This document shows, piece after piece, positions 10,279 through 17,922 of a stretch of DNA of 64,000 bases. A model generated the notes under the pieces. It did not search any database. It was not told the origin of the DNA and saw only the letters and a program-made list of their open reading frames with translations. Source of the DNA: Campylobacterales bacterium (GTDB lineage: Bacteria; Campylobacterota; Campylobacteria; Campylobacterales; QNZT01); assembly GCA_024278835.1 (NCBI GenBank), contig JAJRSK010000033.1, positions 1 to 64,000 of the forward strand, in the 5' to 3' direction. Made by a program: the position numbers and the translations under genes. Within the stretch, counting starts at the first letter, position 1; each line of letters begins with the position of its first letter.

Positions 10279-11697
10279 ATTACTTCCAAATTTTTCCTAC
10301 TCTTTATCCTTTTTGGCTCTGGCCTCTATGCTTTTGACTTTCAACACGTCGCGTCCAGTTTTCATGAAGAAGATGAGATAGCTGTTTTAAAGTCTCTTGA
10401 TATAGATGCAAACTTTATCGGCGATGCCGAATATGAAAATATGAAAACAAAAATTGATAAAGTAGATATACTCTACTTTGCAAGAACCCTCAAAAGTGGT
10501 CAAGTTATCATCGAAACACTAAAAGAGATGATAAATAAAACAAACGTGCCTGATACCTTTCTCTATATGGCGATGGTTGAGTCAAAATTTTTGACTACTG
10601 CCAAGTCTAAAAAATCAGCTGCAGGTCTTTGGCAATTGATGCCTCGTACGGCCAAACACCTGAAACTCACCATCAATAGTAAAATAGATGAGAGACTCGA
10701 TCCCATCAAGTCAACCCAAGTAGCTATAAAATACTTACAATACTTGTATAGTCGATTTGGTAAATGGTATCTTGTTGCCTTTGCCTATAACGGAGGTGAG
10801 ACCCGATTGGCTAAAGCCATCAAAAAAAGTGGTACAGATAATATTTTTGCACTATTAGATACAGATTATGCCTACTTACCTAAAGAGACAAGAAAATATT
10901 TACGAAAACTCATTGTTGCTTCACTCATAGCCCATAGTGATACTATTTTACGAGAAGTACAGAAGATAGAAAGTGAAGGGAAAAAAACAAAACTAAAAAC
11001 ATTGAATGTTAAAGAAGGAACTAGTCTGGAAAAGATTGCCTATTCCTACAGCATTCCCGTTAAAACACTTAAAAAATATAACGCTCATATCTTAAAAGGT
11101 GTGACGCCTAGAGGAAAAAAGAACTATTGTATCTATATCCCTGAAGATAAGGTAAACAAAGAAAAGTCCATTTGTAGCAGCAACGAAAATATCTTTACTT
11201 ATACAGTCAAAGAGGGAGATACGCTCTTTTTAATTTCCAAGCGCTTTAACAATAAAATTTCTGCTATTAAAGAGCTCAATCATTATCTTCCTAAAACACT
11301 CTCCATAGGCAAAAAACTTGCCCTCATTGGTAAGCAAAAAGAGACATTAAAAATAAAAAATATTGCATTTACTCCTGCAGTAAAAGAAGAGACAACCAGA
11401 TTGAGTTTTGATAGGAAGCGTATCAAAGAAAAACATGTTCCGATAAAAGAGATTCAAAAAAGTGTCAAAAAAAGAGCACTTTATGATAACAATAAGTCAA
11501 AAATAACTAAGATACAAGATAAGCAACCTAAAGATTCAAAAAACAAAGAAGAGACATTTACCTATACTGTTCGTAAAGGGGATACCCTTTTTCTCATCAG
11601 TAAAAAGTTTAACAATCGCATCATGACCTTAGAAAGGCTCAATGGTACTTTTCCTTCAAGATTAAAAGTAGGTAGCACACTCATCATAAAAAGGTAA
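10279..11697 (+). CDS. MltD-like lytic transglycosylase with LysM repeats
   Basis: Cleaves peptidoglycan in the periplasm. The transglycosylase domain shows MVESKF with the catalytic Glu, then SAAGLWQLMPRTA and AFAYNGGETR. Two clear C-terminal LysM modules follow (YTVKEGDTLFLISKRF and YTVRKGDTLFLISKKF) plus a weaker one near residue 240 of the full frame. The track starts at 10441, but the same frame continues upstream through a signal-peptide-like FFLLFILFGSGLYAF. The only start that fits the AAAAAGG ribosome site is ATT at 10279, which is highly unusual and could be a mutated or misread ATG. Confidence 0.85.
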   Translation: MTSKFFLLFILFGSGLYAFDFQHVASSFHEEDEIAVLKSLDIDANFIGDAEYENMKTKIDKVDILYFARTLKSGQVIIETLKEMINKTNVPDTFLYMAMVESKFLTTAKSKKSAAGLWQLMPRTAKHLKLTINSKIDERLDPIKSTQVAIKYLQYLYSRFGKWYLVAFAYNGGETRLAKAIKKSGTDNIFALLDTDYAYLPKETRKYLRKLIVASLIAHSDTILREVQKIESEGKKTKLKTLNVKEGTSLEKIAYSYSIPVKTLKKYNAHILKGVTPRGKKNYCIYIPEDKVNKEKSICSSNENIFTYTVKEGDTLFLISKRFNNKISAIKELNHYLPKTLSIGKKLALIGKQKETLKIKNIAFTPAVKEETTRLSFDRKRIKEKHVPIKEIQKSVKKRALYDNNKSKITKIQDKQPKDSKNKEETFTYTVRKGDTLFLISKKFNNRIMTLERLNGTFPSRLKVGSTLIIKR

Positions 11698-11700
11698 CAT

Positions 11701-12549
11701 GTGAAATTACTCACCCTACTACTAAGCAGTCTACTCATCCCTTTTTTCTTTAGTGCTTGTGCACTTTATAATCCCTTTATGCCTTATGGTGCACAAGATG
11801 TCACCTATGATACCAGCACGCCCTGCCCCACAGAACCCATCAAAACCAAAGCAATGTACCGTGCCACCATGAAACCTTATACTGTCGCGGGGGTGAGATA
11901 CTGTCCTATCGTACCTAAAGTTGGACAAATTTTTAAAGGCACAGCTTCTTGGTATGGACCAAATTTTCATGGTAATCAAACCTCTAATGGAGAGTATTAT
12001 GATATGCATGCTGCTACTGCTGCCCATAAAACACTCCCCATCAACACACTGCTAGAAGTAACCAACTTAGAAAATGGCTTAAGTACTATTGTGCGAGTCA
12101 ATGACCGAGGTCCTTTTGTCAAAAACCGCATCATCGATCTCTCACATCAAGCAGCCCAAGAGATAGATATGATTAAAAAAGGAACTGCCAAAGTCACGAT
12201 AGAAGTGCTTGATTTTGATGCTAGTGCCTCAGCCTATAAACATAAAGAAGCACCTATTTGGAAAAAAAAGCGCATCACGCCAGTGGCACAAGCAAGTACA
12301 ACACAAAGTGCAAACCATCCCCTTGTCTACAAAGTCCAAATTGTCTCAACACAAAGCCAAGAAAAAGCCAAAGCACTTGTCCAAAAATATGCTATAATAG
12401 ATGAAAAATACAGCGCCAGTTTAAAAACAAAAACATTTTGGCAACGTACTTACTATAAAGTACTCATCGGTGATTTTAAAAATGCAGATAAGGCACAAAA
12501 TTTTATAGCCGAGCACTACTTTGATGGTGCATTTGTCGTGAAGGATTAA
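11701..12549 (+). CDS. rlpA: RlpA-like septal lytic transglycosylase lipoprotein
   Basis: Starts at GTG with a lipoprotein signal ending LIPFFFSAC. The double-psi beta-barrel domain carries GTASWYGPNFHG and VRVNDRGPF near residues 78-140. A SPOR-like C-terminal domain (YKVQIVSTQSQEKAK...) binds denuded septal glycan. RlpA cleaves such glycan strands during daughter-cell separation. It lies four bases after the MltD-like gene, so the two peptidoglycan enzymes are co-transcribed. Confidence 0.9.
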   Translation: MKLLTLLLSSLLIPFFFSACALYNPFMPYGAQDVTYDTSTPCPTEPIKTKAMYRATMKPYTVAGVRYCPIVPKVGQIFKGTASWYGPNFHGNQTSNGEYYDMHAATAAHKTLPINTLLEVTNLENGLSTIVRVNDRGPFVKNRIIDLSHQAAQEIDMIKKGTAKVTIEVLDFDASASAYKHKEAPIWKKKRITPVAQASTTQSANHPLVYKVQIVSTQSQEKAKALVQKYAIIDEKYSASLKTKTFWQRTYYKVLIGDFKNADKAQNFIAEHYFDGAFVVKD

Positions 12550-12553
12550 AACA

Positions 12554-13126
12554 ATGATAGAGATAAAAAGAGATACCAAAGAGACAAAGATAGAAGCAAG
12601 TCTAGAACTTTATGGGAAGGGAAAGAGCCATATCCAAACCGGTATAGGCTTTTTTGACCATATGTTAGAATCATTTACCAAGCATGGTCTTTTAAACTTG
12701 ACACTACAATGTGAGGGTGATATCCATGTCGATTTTCACCATACCGTGGAAGATGTGGGAATTGTCATCGGTCAAGCCTTAAGAAAAGAGATTTTTCCTA
12801 TAGAAAATGTCGAGAGATTTGGGGAAGCGACCGTCGTTATGGATGAAGCCAGCGTAAACACCGCACTTGATTTAAGTAACCGTCCCTTTTTACACTATGA
12901 AGTAGCAGTAAGTGACAAGGTGGGAGAGTTTGACACAGAGCTTGTCGAAGAGTTTTTTCGCGCACTCTGTTTTAACGCAGGGCTCACCACCCATATCGTC
13001 TGCTTACGTGGCAAAAACAAGCACCATATCATCGAAGCCGTCTTTAAATCATTTGCCGTAGCACTTAGACGCGCGGTAAGTGAAAACAGACGTGTGGGCG
13101 TACCAAGTACCAAGGGTATTTTGTGA
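12554..13126 (+). CDS. hisB: Imidazoleglycerol-phosphate dehydratase
   Basis: Sixth step of histidine synthesis. It has the metal-binding pairs DFHHTVEDVGI and KHHIIEAVFK, and GFFDHML. At 190 residues it is the monofunctional form without the phosphatase domain found in E. coli HisB. The stop TGA overlaps the GTG start of kdsC. Confidence 0.95.
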   Translation: MIEIKRDTKETKIEASLELYGKGKSHIQTGIGFFDHMLESFTKHGLLNLTLQCEGDIHVDFHHTVEDVGIVIGQALRKEIFPIENVERFGEATVVMDEASVNTALDLSNRPFLHYEVAVSDKVGEFDTELVEEFFRALCFNAGLTTHIVCLRGKNKHHIIEAVFKSFAVALRRAVSENRRVGVPSTKGIL

Positions 13127-13617
13127 TAGAACTTTTAGTCCTTGATGTCGATGGATGTTTAACCGATGGTAGTATCACCTACACACAAAACGGTGACGAG
13201 ATAAAAACTTTTTCTGTCAAAGATGGCTTAGCCATTGCCACATGGATAAAGATGGGAAAAAAAGTTGCTATCATCACAGGACGAAACTCTTCTATCGTGA
13301 CACGACGTGCCAAAGAGCTCAAGATTTCTTATATCTACCAAGGCATTGAAGATAAAAAAACAAAACTAGAAGCCATTTTAGAAGATGCCCATCTTTCTTA
13401 TGAAAACGTCGCAGCTATTGGAGATGACCTCAATGACTATCACATGCTAAAAAATTCTAAGCTATCCTTTACCCCTAAAAATGGCGTAAAACATATCCAA
13501 GAACTTGTTGATATTATCTTAACAAAAGAGGGAGGGGATGGCGCCGTACGTGAAATGATAGAAATCATCCTAGAAAAAGAGGGATTAACCCAGAGGTTTT
13601 TAAATCAGTGGGTTTAA
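13123..13617 (+). CDS. kdsC: KDO 8-phosphate phosphatase (HAD)
   Basis: HAD-family enzyme releasing phosphate from KDO-8-P for lipopolysaccharide synthesis. It shows LDVDGCLTDG with both catalytic Asp residues, IITGR, and GDDLNDYHML. At 164 residues it has family length. The GTG start overlaps the hisB stop. It sits just before lptC and lptA, as in many Gram-negatives, linking KDO synthesis with LPS export. Confidence 0.92.
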   Translation: MIELLVLDVDGCLTDGSITYTQNGDEIKTFSVKDGLAIATWIKMGKKVAIITGRNSSIVTRRAKELKISYIYQGIEDKKTKLEAILEDAHLSYENVAAIGDDLNDYHMLKNSKLSFTPKNGVKHIQELVDIILTKEGGDGAVREMIEIILEKEGLTQRFLNQWV

Positions 13618-14132
13618 AGATATTTACCATCCTTCTTATCCTTTTTATCGCAGAGATAACCTTCCTCTCTACCAAAGAGCCAAAGGTACTTAAAACGTCT
13701 AAAAAAGATATCAACTATTCCACGATAGAGTTTACAGGTTTGCAGGGTTGTAGCATCGATGAAGATGGTATCTCTGAGCGTATTGTCGCCTCAAAAGCAC
13801 TAAAGTTTAAAACCCACGATGAACTCTATGATTTAAACACTAGCTTTCAAAAAAAAGATATCACACATCACTTGAGTGCCTTGCAGGCTCGCTATAAAAA
13901 TGACCATTTATATCTCAAAGGCAATGTTCTCTATGAAAACAATCAAAGCTTACATATAAAAAGCGAAGAATTAGAGTATAATGTCAAAACAAAAATAGTC
14001 AAGGGTTCCTCTGCTTTTACGCTGACTTCCAACAAAGGTATCATGATAGGGGACTCTTTTGAGTATGATATGAATAATGAAGCGTTAAAAGGAGAAAAGA
14101 TGCACTATCAATTTGAGGTAAAAGAAAAATGA
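13608..14132 (+). CDS. lptC: LPS export protein LptC
   Basis: Single-pass inner-membrane protein bridging the LptBFG extractor to LptA. It has an N-terminal anchor (IFTILLILFIAEITF) and then a beta-jellyroll with LYLKGNVLYENN. At 174 residues it is of family size. The call rests on shape and on position between kdsC and lptA, because the family is weakly conserved. Confidence 0.8.
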   Translation: MGLKIFTILLILFIAEITFLSTKEPKVLKTSKKDINYSTIEFTGLQGCSIDEDGISERIVASKALKFKTHDELYDLNTSFQKKDITHHLSALQARYKNDHLYLKGNVLYENNQSLHIKSEELEYNVKTKIVKGSSAFTLTSNKGIMIGDSFEYDMNNEALKGEKMHYQFEVKEK

Positions 14133-14584
14133 AAATTTCATCTTTACTCTTTTTGTTATTGACGTTTTTACAAGCCCAACAAGTCGAAATCAGTGCTGAT
14201 CATTTTGAGGCTGATGAAAAGAAAATGCTCTCTGTTTTAACAGGCCATGTCCTACTGAAAAAAGGGGCAGATGAAGTACATGCGAAAAAACTCACGATTT
14301 TTTTTGACAAAAAAAATAGACCTACAGAGTATCTAGCAGAAGGCAATATCAACTTTATCATCAACACAAATAATCAAAGCTTTGAAGGTCGTGCACAAAA
14401 ACTTCTTTACAATCCTAGCACACAAAAATATGAAATATCAGGCAATGCCTTTATCCATGAGAAGAAACTCAACAGAAAACTCTATGGGGAGACTATCATG
14501 ATAGACAGAATCTCTGGAAAATCTACCATCAACGGCTCCAAAAAAAGACCCGTCAAATTTATCTTTGAAGTGAAAGAACAATAA
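14129..14584 (+). CDS. lptA: LPS transport periplasmic protein LptA
   Basis: Forms the periplasmic bridge for LPS. Signal peptide LLFLLLTFLQAQ, then an OstA-type jellyroll: VEISADHFEADEKK, LTGHVLLKKGADEVHAKK, YLAEGNINF. At 151 residues it is short but complete. It overlaps lptC by four bases and abuts engB. A TATCATGATA palindrome lies inside. Confidence 0.88.
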   Translation: MKISSLLFLLLTFLQAQQVEISADHFEADEKKMLSVLTGHVLLKKGADEVHAKKLTIFFDKKNRPTEYLAEGNINFIINTNNQSFEGRAQKLLYNPSTQKYEISGNAFIHEKKLNRKLYGETIMIDRISGKSTINGSKKRPVKFIFEVKEQ

Positions 14585-15189
14585 TGCCACGACTCATACA
14601 AGCAGAATTTATCGTATCCGCACCAGACATCTCCCTTGCCCTCCCAGCAGACATGAGTGAGATAGCCATCATGGGACGCAGTAATGTGGGTAAAAGTTCT
14701 TTTATCAACTCACTCACCAACCGAAAAAACTTAGCCAAGAGTTCCTCAACACCAGGGAAAACAAGACTCATTAACTTCTTTGACATCACCTATCTTTGCG
14801 GTGAGGATAGAATGTATGCCAGACTAGTTGATTTACCAGGGTTTGGTTATGCACGGGTTTCAAAAACAGAAAAAGTAGCCTGGCAAAAAAGCCTCAATAT
14901 TTTTATCAAAGATAGAAGTTCTATCCGTGTTTTTATCCATCTACTTGATGCCAGACACCCCCATATGCCCATAGATCAAGAAGTTCGTGAATACCTCCAA
15001 CACATCAAACGTGGCGATCAAGAAATCATTGAGATTTTTACCAAGAGTGATAAACTCAAACAAAAAGATTTGGCAAGACTCAGAAAAGATTATCCTGATG
15101 CACTACTTGTTTCTAACCTCAAAAGAAAAGGGATAGAAGCAGCAAATGCCACTATATTTGAAAAACTTTTTCAGACTAAATGCCCATGA
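14584..15189 (+). CDS. engB: Ribosome-biogenesis GTPase EngB (YsxC)
   Basis: Assembly GTPase of the large ribosomal subunit. G1 GRSNVGKSSF near residue 32, the G2 region STPGKTRLINFF, G3 DLPGFGYA, G4 TKSDK. At 201 residues it has normal length. It overlaps the following acetyltransferase by a few bases. Confidence 0.94.
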   Translation: MPRLIQAEFIVSAPDISLALPADMSEIAIMGRSNVGKSSFINSLTNRKNLAKSSSTPGKTRLINFFDITYLCGEDRMYARLVDLPGFGYARVSKTEKVAWQKSLNIFIKDRSSIRVFIHLLDARHPHMPIDQEVREYLQHIKRGDQEIIEIFTKSDKLKQKDLARLRKDYPDALLVSNLKRKGIEAANATIFEKLFQTKCP

Positions 15190-15647
15190 GTATCACTTAC
15201 ACCAAAGCCAAACTCAGCGATATAAAAGCGATGCAAGCAATGGTTTTGCCCGAAGTGATGTCGGGTGTTATCCTCTTTAGAAGTGATGATGAAGTCGCTA
15301 CAAACATACGTTCTTATATTTTGGCTAAAGATGAAGATAAAGTGGTAGGATTTGTCGCACTTCATATCCATGCCCCTGATTTAGCGGAAGTGAGAAGTCT
15401 TATCGTAGATAGTGACTACCGTGGCAAAAAAATAGGCGCGTCTTTAGTAAAACAGACAATAAAAGATGGCAAAGAGTTAGGGATAAAACAGCTTTTCACC
15501 CTCACCTATCAAAAAGATTTTTTTGAAAAACTTCACTTTAGAGAAATTCCAAAAGAGTCCCTACCAGAACATAAAATATGGGCAGACTGTGTCAAATGTA
15601 AACACTTTCCAATATGCGACGAAATAGCACTTATCATAGAACCCTAG
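15186..15647 (+). CDS. GNAT acetyltransferase, short ArgA-type
   Basis: GNAT fold with acetyl-CoA loop RGKKIGASLV near residue 80. The C-terminus PEHKIWADCVKCKHFPICDE resembles the stand-alone short N-acetylglutamate synthases of Campylobacterota, the first step of arginine synthesis. I choose the ATG at 15186, an ATGA overlap with engB; the track's 15180 ATG is two codons earlier. The CxxC/CxxxxxC cysteines may bind metal. The substrate is inferred from family resemblance. Confidence 0.75.
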   Translation: MSITYTKAKLSDIKAMQAMVLPEVMSGVILFRSDDEVATNIRSYILAKDEDKVVGFVALHIHAPDLAEVRSLIVDSDYRGKKIGASLVKQTIKDGKELGIKQLFTLTYQKDFFEKLHFREIPKESLPEHKIWADCVKCKHFPICDEIALIIEP

Positions 15648-16072
15648 CTCCCTACATCTTTTTTGTAGTTGCCATTCTTTACGAATCTTTGGCGTCCATG
15701 ACACTTTTTATGAGCCCACTTTTAGGGGTGGGCTTTTATTATATCGTGCAACATATCAACGAGGAGAGACGTTACAGAGATTTTATCTTGATATTTATTT
15801 ATGCCCTTTACGTTGAGATAGACAGAGGCATGATACCACTATCCTTTCTCTTCTTTACGCTCATCTTTTATAAATTTCTTTTTCGCTCCTTTAAAGAGTA
15901 TGTACATTGTCAAAACTGTCTTGTGATTTTATATGTGAGTGTTGGCTATCTTGGGTATTTTCTTTTTAATCTATTTCTAGACTATATTTTCAATATACCC
16001 CTCGCCCATTTTTCTAGTGATTATTTTATCTATATACTCACAGATATACTCTTTATACTGGTCTTGCTATGA
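15614..16072 (+). CDS. MreD-like inner-membrane protein
   Basis: 152 residues, almost wholly hydrophobic with about five membrane segments and short charged loops (NEERRYRD). It overlaps the upstream acetyltransferase by 34 bases and the downstream PBP2 gene by four. MreD normally sits before mrdA and belongs to the rod elongasome, so position and topology suggest an MreD equivalent. Sequence similarity alone would not prove it. Confidence 0.55.
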   Translation: MRRNSTYHRTLAPYIFFVVAILYESLASMTLFMSPLLGVGFYYIVQHINEERRYRDFILIFIYALYVEIDRGMIPLSFLFFTLIFYKFLFRSFKEYVHCQNCLVILYVSVGYLGYFLFNLFLDYIFNIPLAHFSSDYFIYILTDILFILVLL

Positions 16073-17922
16073 AAAGACGCATCCATTTTATACTAGCATT
16101 TTTTGCGATTACAGGAATTATTTTACTCTCTAGGCTCTATTTTTTATCGATTAAATCAAACACTTATTATGAAAAACTAGCCCAACAAAATCTTATCAAG
16201 ACAGAGTATTTTACAACAACAAGAGGAGAGATAAGAGATAGCAAGGGTCTACCTTTAGCCATCAATAAACTTGGATTCTCCCTCTCTTTGGCACCTCACT
16301 TAAAAAAAGAGCAACTCCAAAAAAACTTAGCTTTTTTAACAAAAGAATTGCCAGAATTCAACCTTACAAAACTACGTAAAATCTATCAAAAAAAATCCAG
16401 TCCCTATAACCATAAACCTATCATGATACTCCCTTTTATCCCTTATGATGACTTTATCTCAAAATTTATACTTTTTTCAAATAATAAGTCCTTTATCATC
16501 ACTCCCTCTTCTAGGCGTTATTATCCACAAGGTGAACGCATGGCACATATCATAGGGTATGTAGCCAAAGCCAATGAAAAAGAGATAAAAGCAAGTAAGG
16601 TAACAAACCTCATAGGTCTAGTAGGTAAAAGTGGGATAGAACGCTACTATAACACCCTACTACAAGGTACCCTGGGTGAAAAGAAGATTAAAGTCACAGC
16701 ACTTAATGAACCACTAGGCATCATAGATGAAAAACGACCAACAAGTTCACAACTCACTCTTACCGTCGATGTCAAAGTACAAAATTATCTCAAAGAGTTA
16801 TTTGAAGAACGTAGTGGTGCTATCATCGTCATGGAGGCAAAAACTGGTGCTCTTTTAGCCGCTGCAAGCTATCCTGAGTATGATAACAATGAGTTTATCC
16901 ATGGTATCTCTAAAGATGACTGGGCACTCATGATAAAAGATTTTAATCATCCCTTCACCAACAAGTTTATCCATGGACTCTACCCTCCAGGTTCTTCAAC
17001 AAAACCACAAGTACTACTCAGTTTTTTATCTTCTAAGCTAGTAGGGGAAAAAGAATCATTGCTTTGTGAAGGAACATTAAGTCTAGGAAAAAGAAATTTT
17101 AGATGCTGGAATCAAGCAGGACATGGTGCCGTTGATGCCAAAAGATCTTTGCGGGAGAGTTGTGATGTCTACTACTACAAAGGTGCCCTTCGGGTGGGGA
17201 TTAATACTATTTCCACAGATTTAAAACAATTTGGGTTTGGGAAAAAAACAGGCATCGATATGCCTTCAGAATTCATCGGTACTGTACCAAATCGTAACTG
17301 GAAAATAGAAAAATTTGGGGAGAGTTGGTATAAGGGGGAAACACTTAACACCGTTATCGGACAAGGTGATTTTCTTGTCACCCCTTTACAAGTGGCCACT
17401 GCCACCGCACTCATCGCTACAGGAAAGCAGATAGTACCCCATTTTATCAAAGCAGTTGATGAAACCAATATCACCTTTGATACTATGAACATCTTAAACA
17501 AAGAGCAAAAATCCCACCTACCCCTTATCAGAAAAGGGATGTATGAAGTGTGTAATCATAAAAGAGGTACTGCGTTTAGATACAACCACGCTTGGATAGA
17601 GATGGCGGGAAAAACAGGTACCTCACAAGTCGTTGGCATCCCCCAAGAAGAGATAGAACGCATGAGTGAAGATGACCTTGCCTACTTTAAAAAATCCCAC
17701 GCTTGGTTTACGACCTATGCCCCCTATCATGACCCAAAATACATCGTGACTGTTATCGTTGAACATGGGGGACATGGAGGAAAGGCAGCAGGTGAAATCG
17801 TCTCAAAGATTTATAACTTCCTCGTCAAAGAAGGTTATATCTCTAAAAAATATGTCAAAAAAAAGTTTCTACCACTTTTGGAAAATAACAACTCTAAAAA
17901 GCTAAATCAAACAAGACCCTAA
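16069..17922 (+). CDS. mrdA: Penicillin-binding protein 2
   Basis: Transpeptidase of the elongasome. One N-terminal membrane anchor, a pedestal with TTRGEIRDSKG, then the catalytic PGSSTKP (SxxK), SCD (the SxN-equivalent box), and KTGTSQV. At 617 residues it has family length. Its 3' end overlaps the converging barrel-protein gene by 29 bases. A TATCATGATA palindrome occurs inside. Confidence 0.93.
   Translation: MKRRIHFILAFFAITGIILLSRLYFLSIKSNTYYEKLAQQNLIKTEYFTTTRGEIRDSKGLPLAINKLGFSLSLAPHLKKEQLQKNLAFLTKELPEFNLTKLRKIYQKKSSPYNHKPIMILPFIPYDDFISKFILFSNNKSFIITPSSRRYYPQGERMAHIIGYVAKANEKEIKASKVTNLIGLVGKSGIERYYNTLLQGTLGEKKIKVTALNEPLGIIDEKRPTSSQLTLTVDVKVQNYLKELFEERSGAIIVMEAKTGALLAAASYPEYDNNEFIHGISKDDWALMIKDFNHPFTNKFIHGLYPPGSSTKPQVLLSFLSSKLVGEKESLLCEGTLSLGKRNFRCWNQAGHGAVDAKRSLRESCDVYYYKGALRVGINTISTDLKQFGFGKKTGIDMPSEFIGTVPNRNWKIEKFGESWYKGETLNTVIGQGDFLVTPLQVATATALIATGKQIVPHFIKAVDETNITFDTMNILNKEQKSHLPLIRKGMYEVCNHKRGTAFRYNHAWIEMAGKTGTSQVVGIPQEEIERMSEDDLAYFKKSHAWFTTYAPYHDPKYIVTVIVEHGGHGGKAAGEIVSKIYNFLVKEGYISKKYVKKKFLPLLENNNSKKLNQTRP

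Noticed and set aside
10441-10443. ATG of the track as true start of the MltD-like gene
   Set aside because: It would remove the signal peptide encoded in the same open frame, and I see no ribosome site directly before it.
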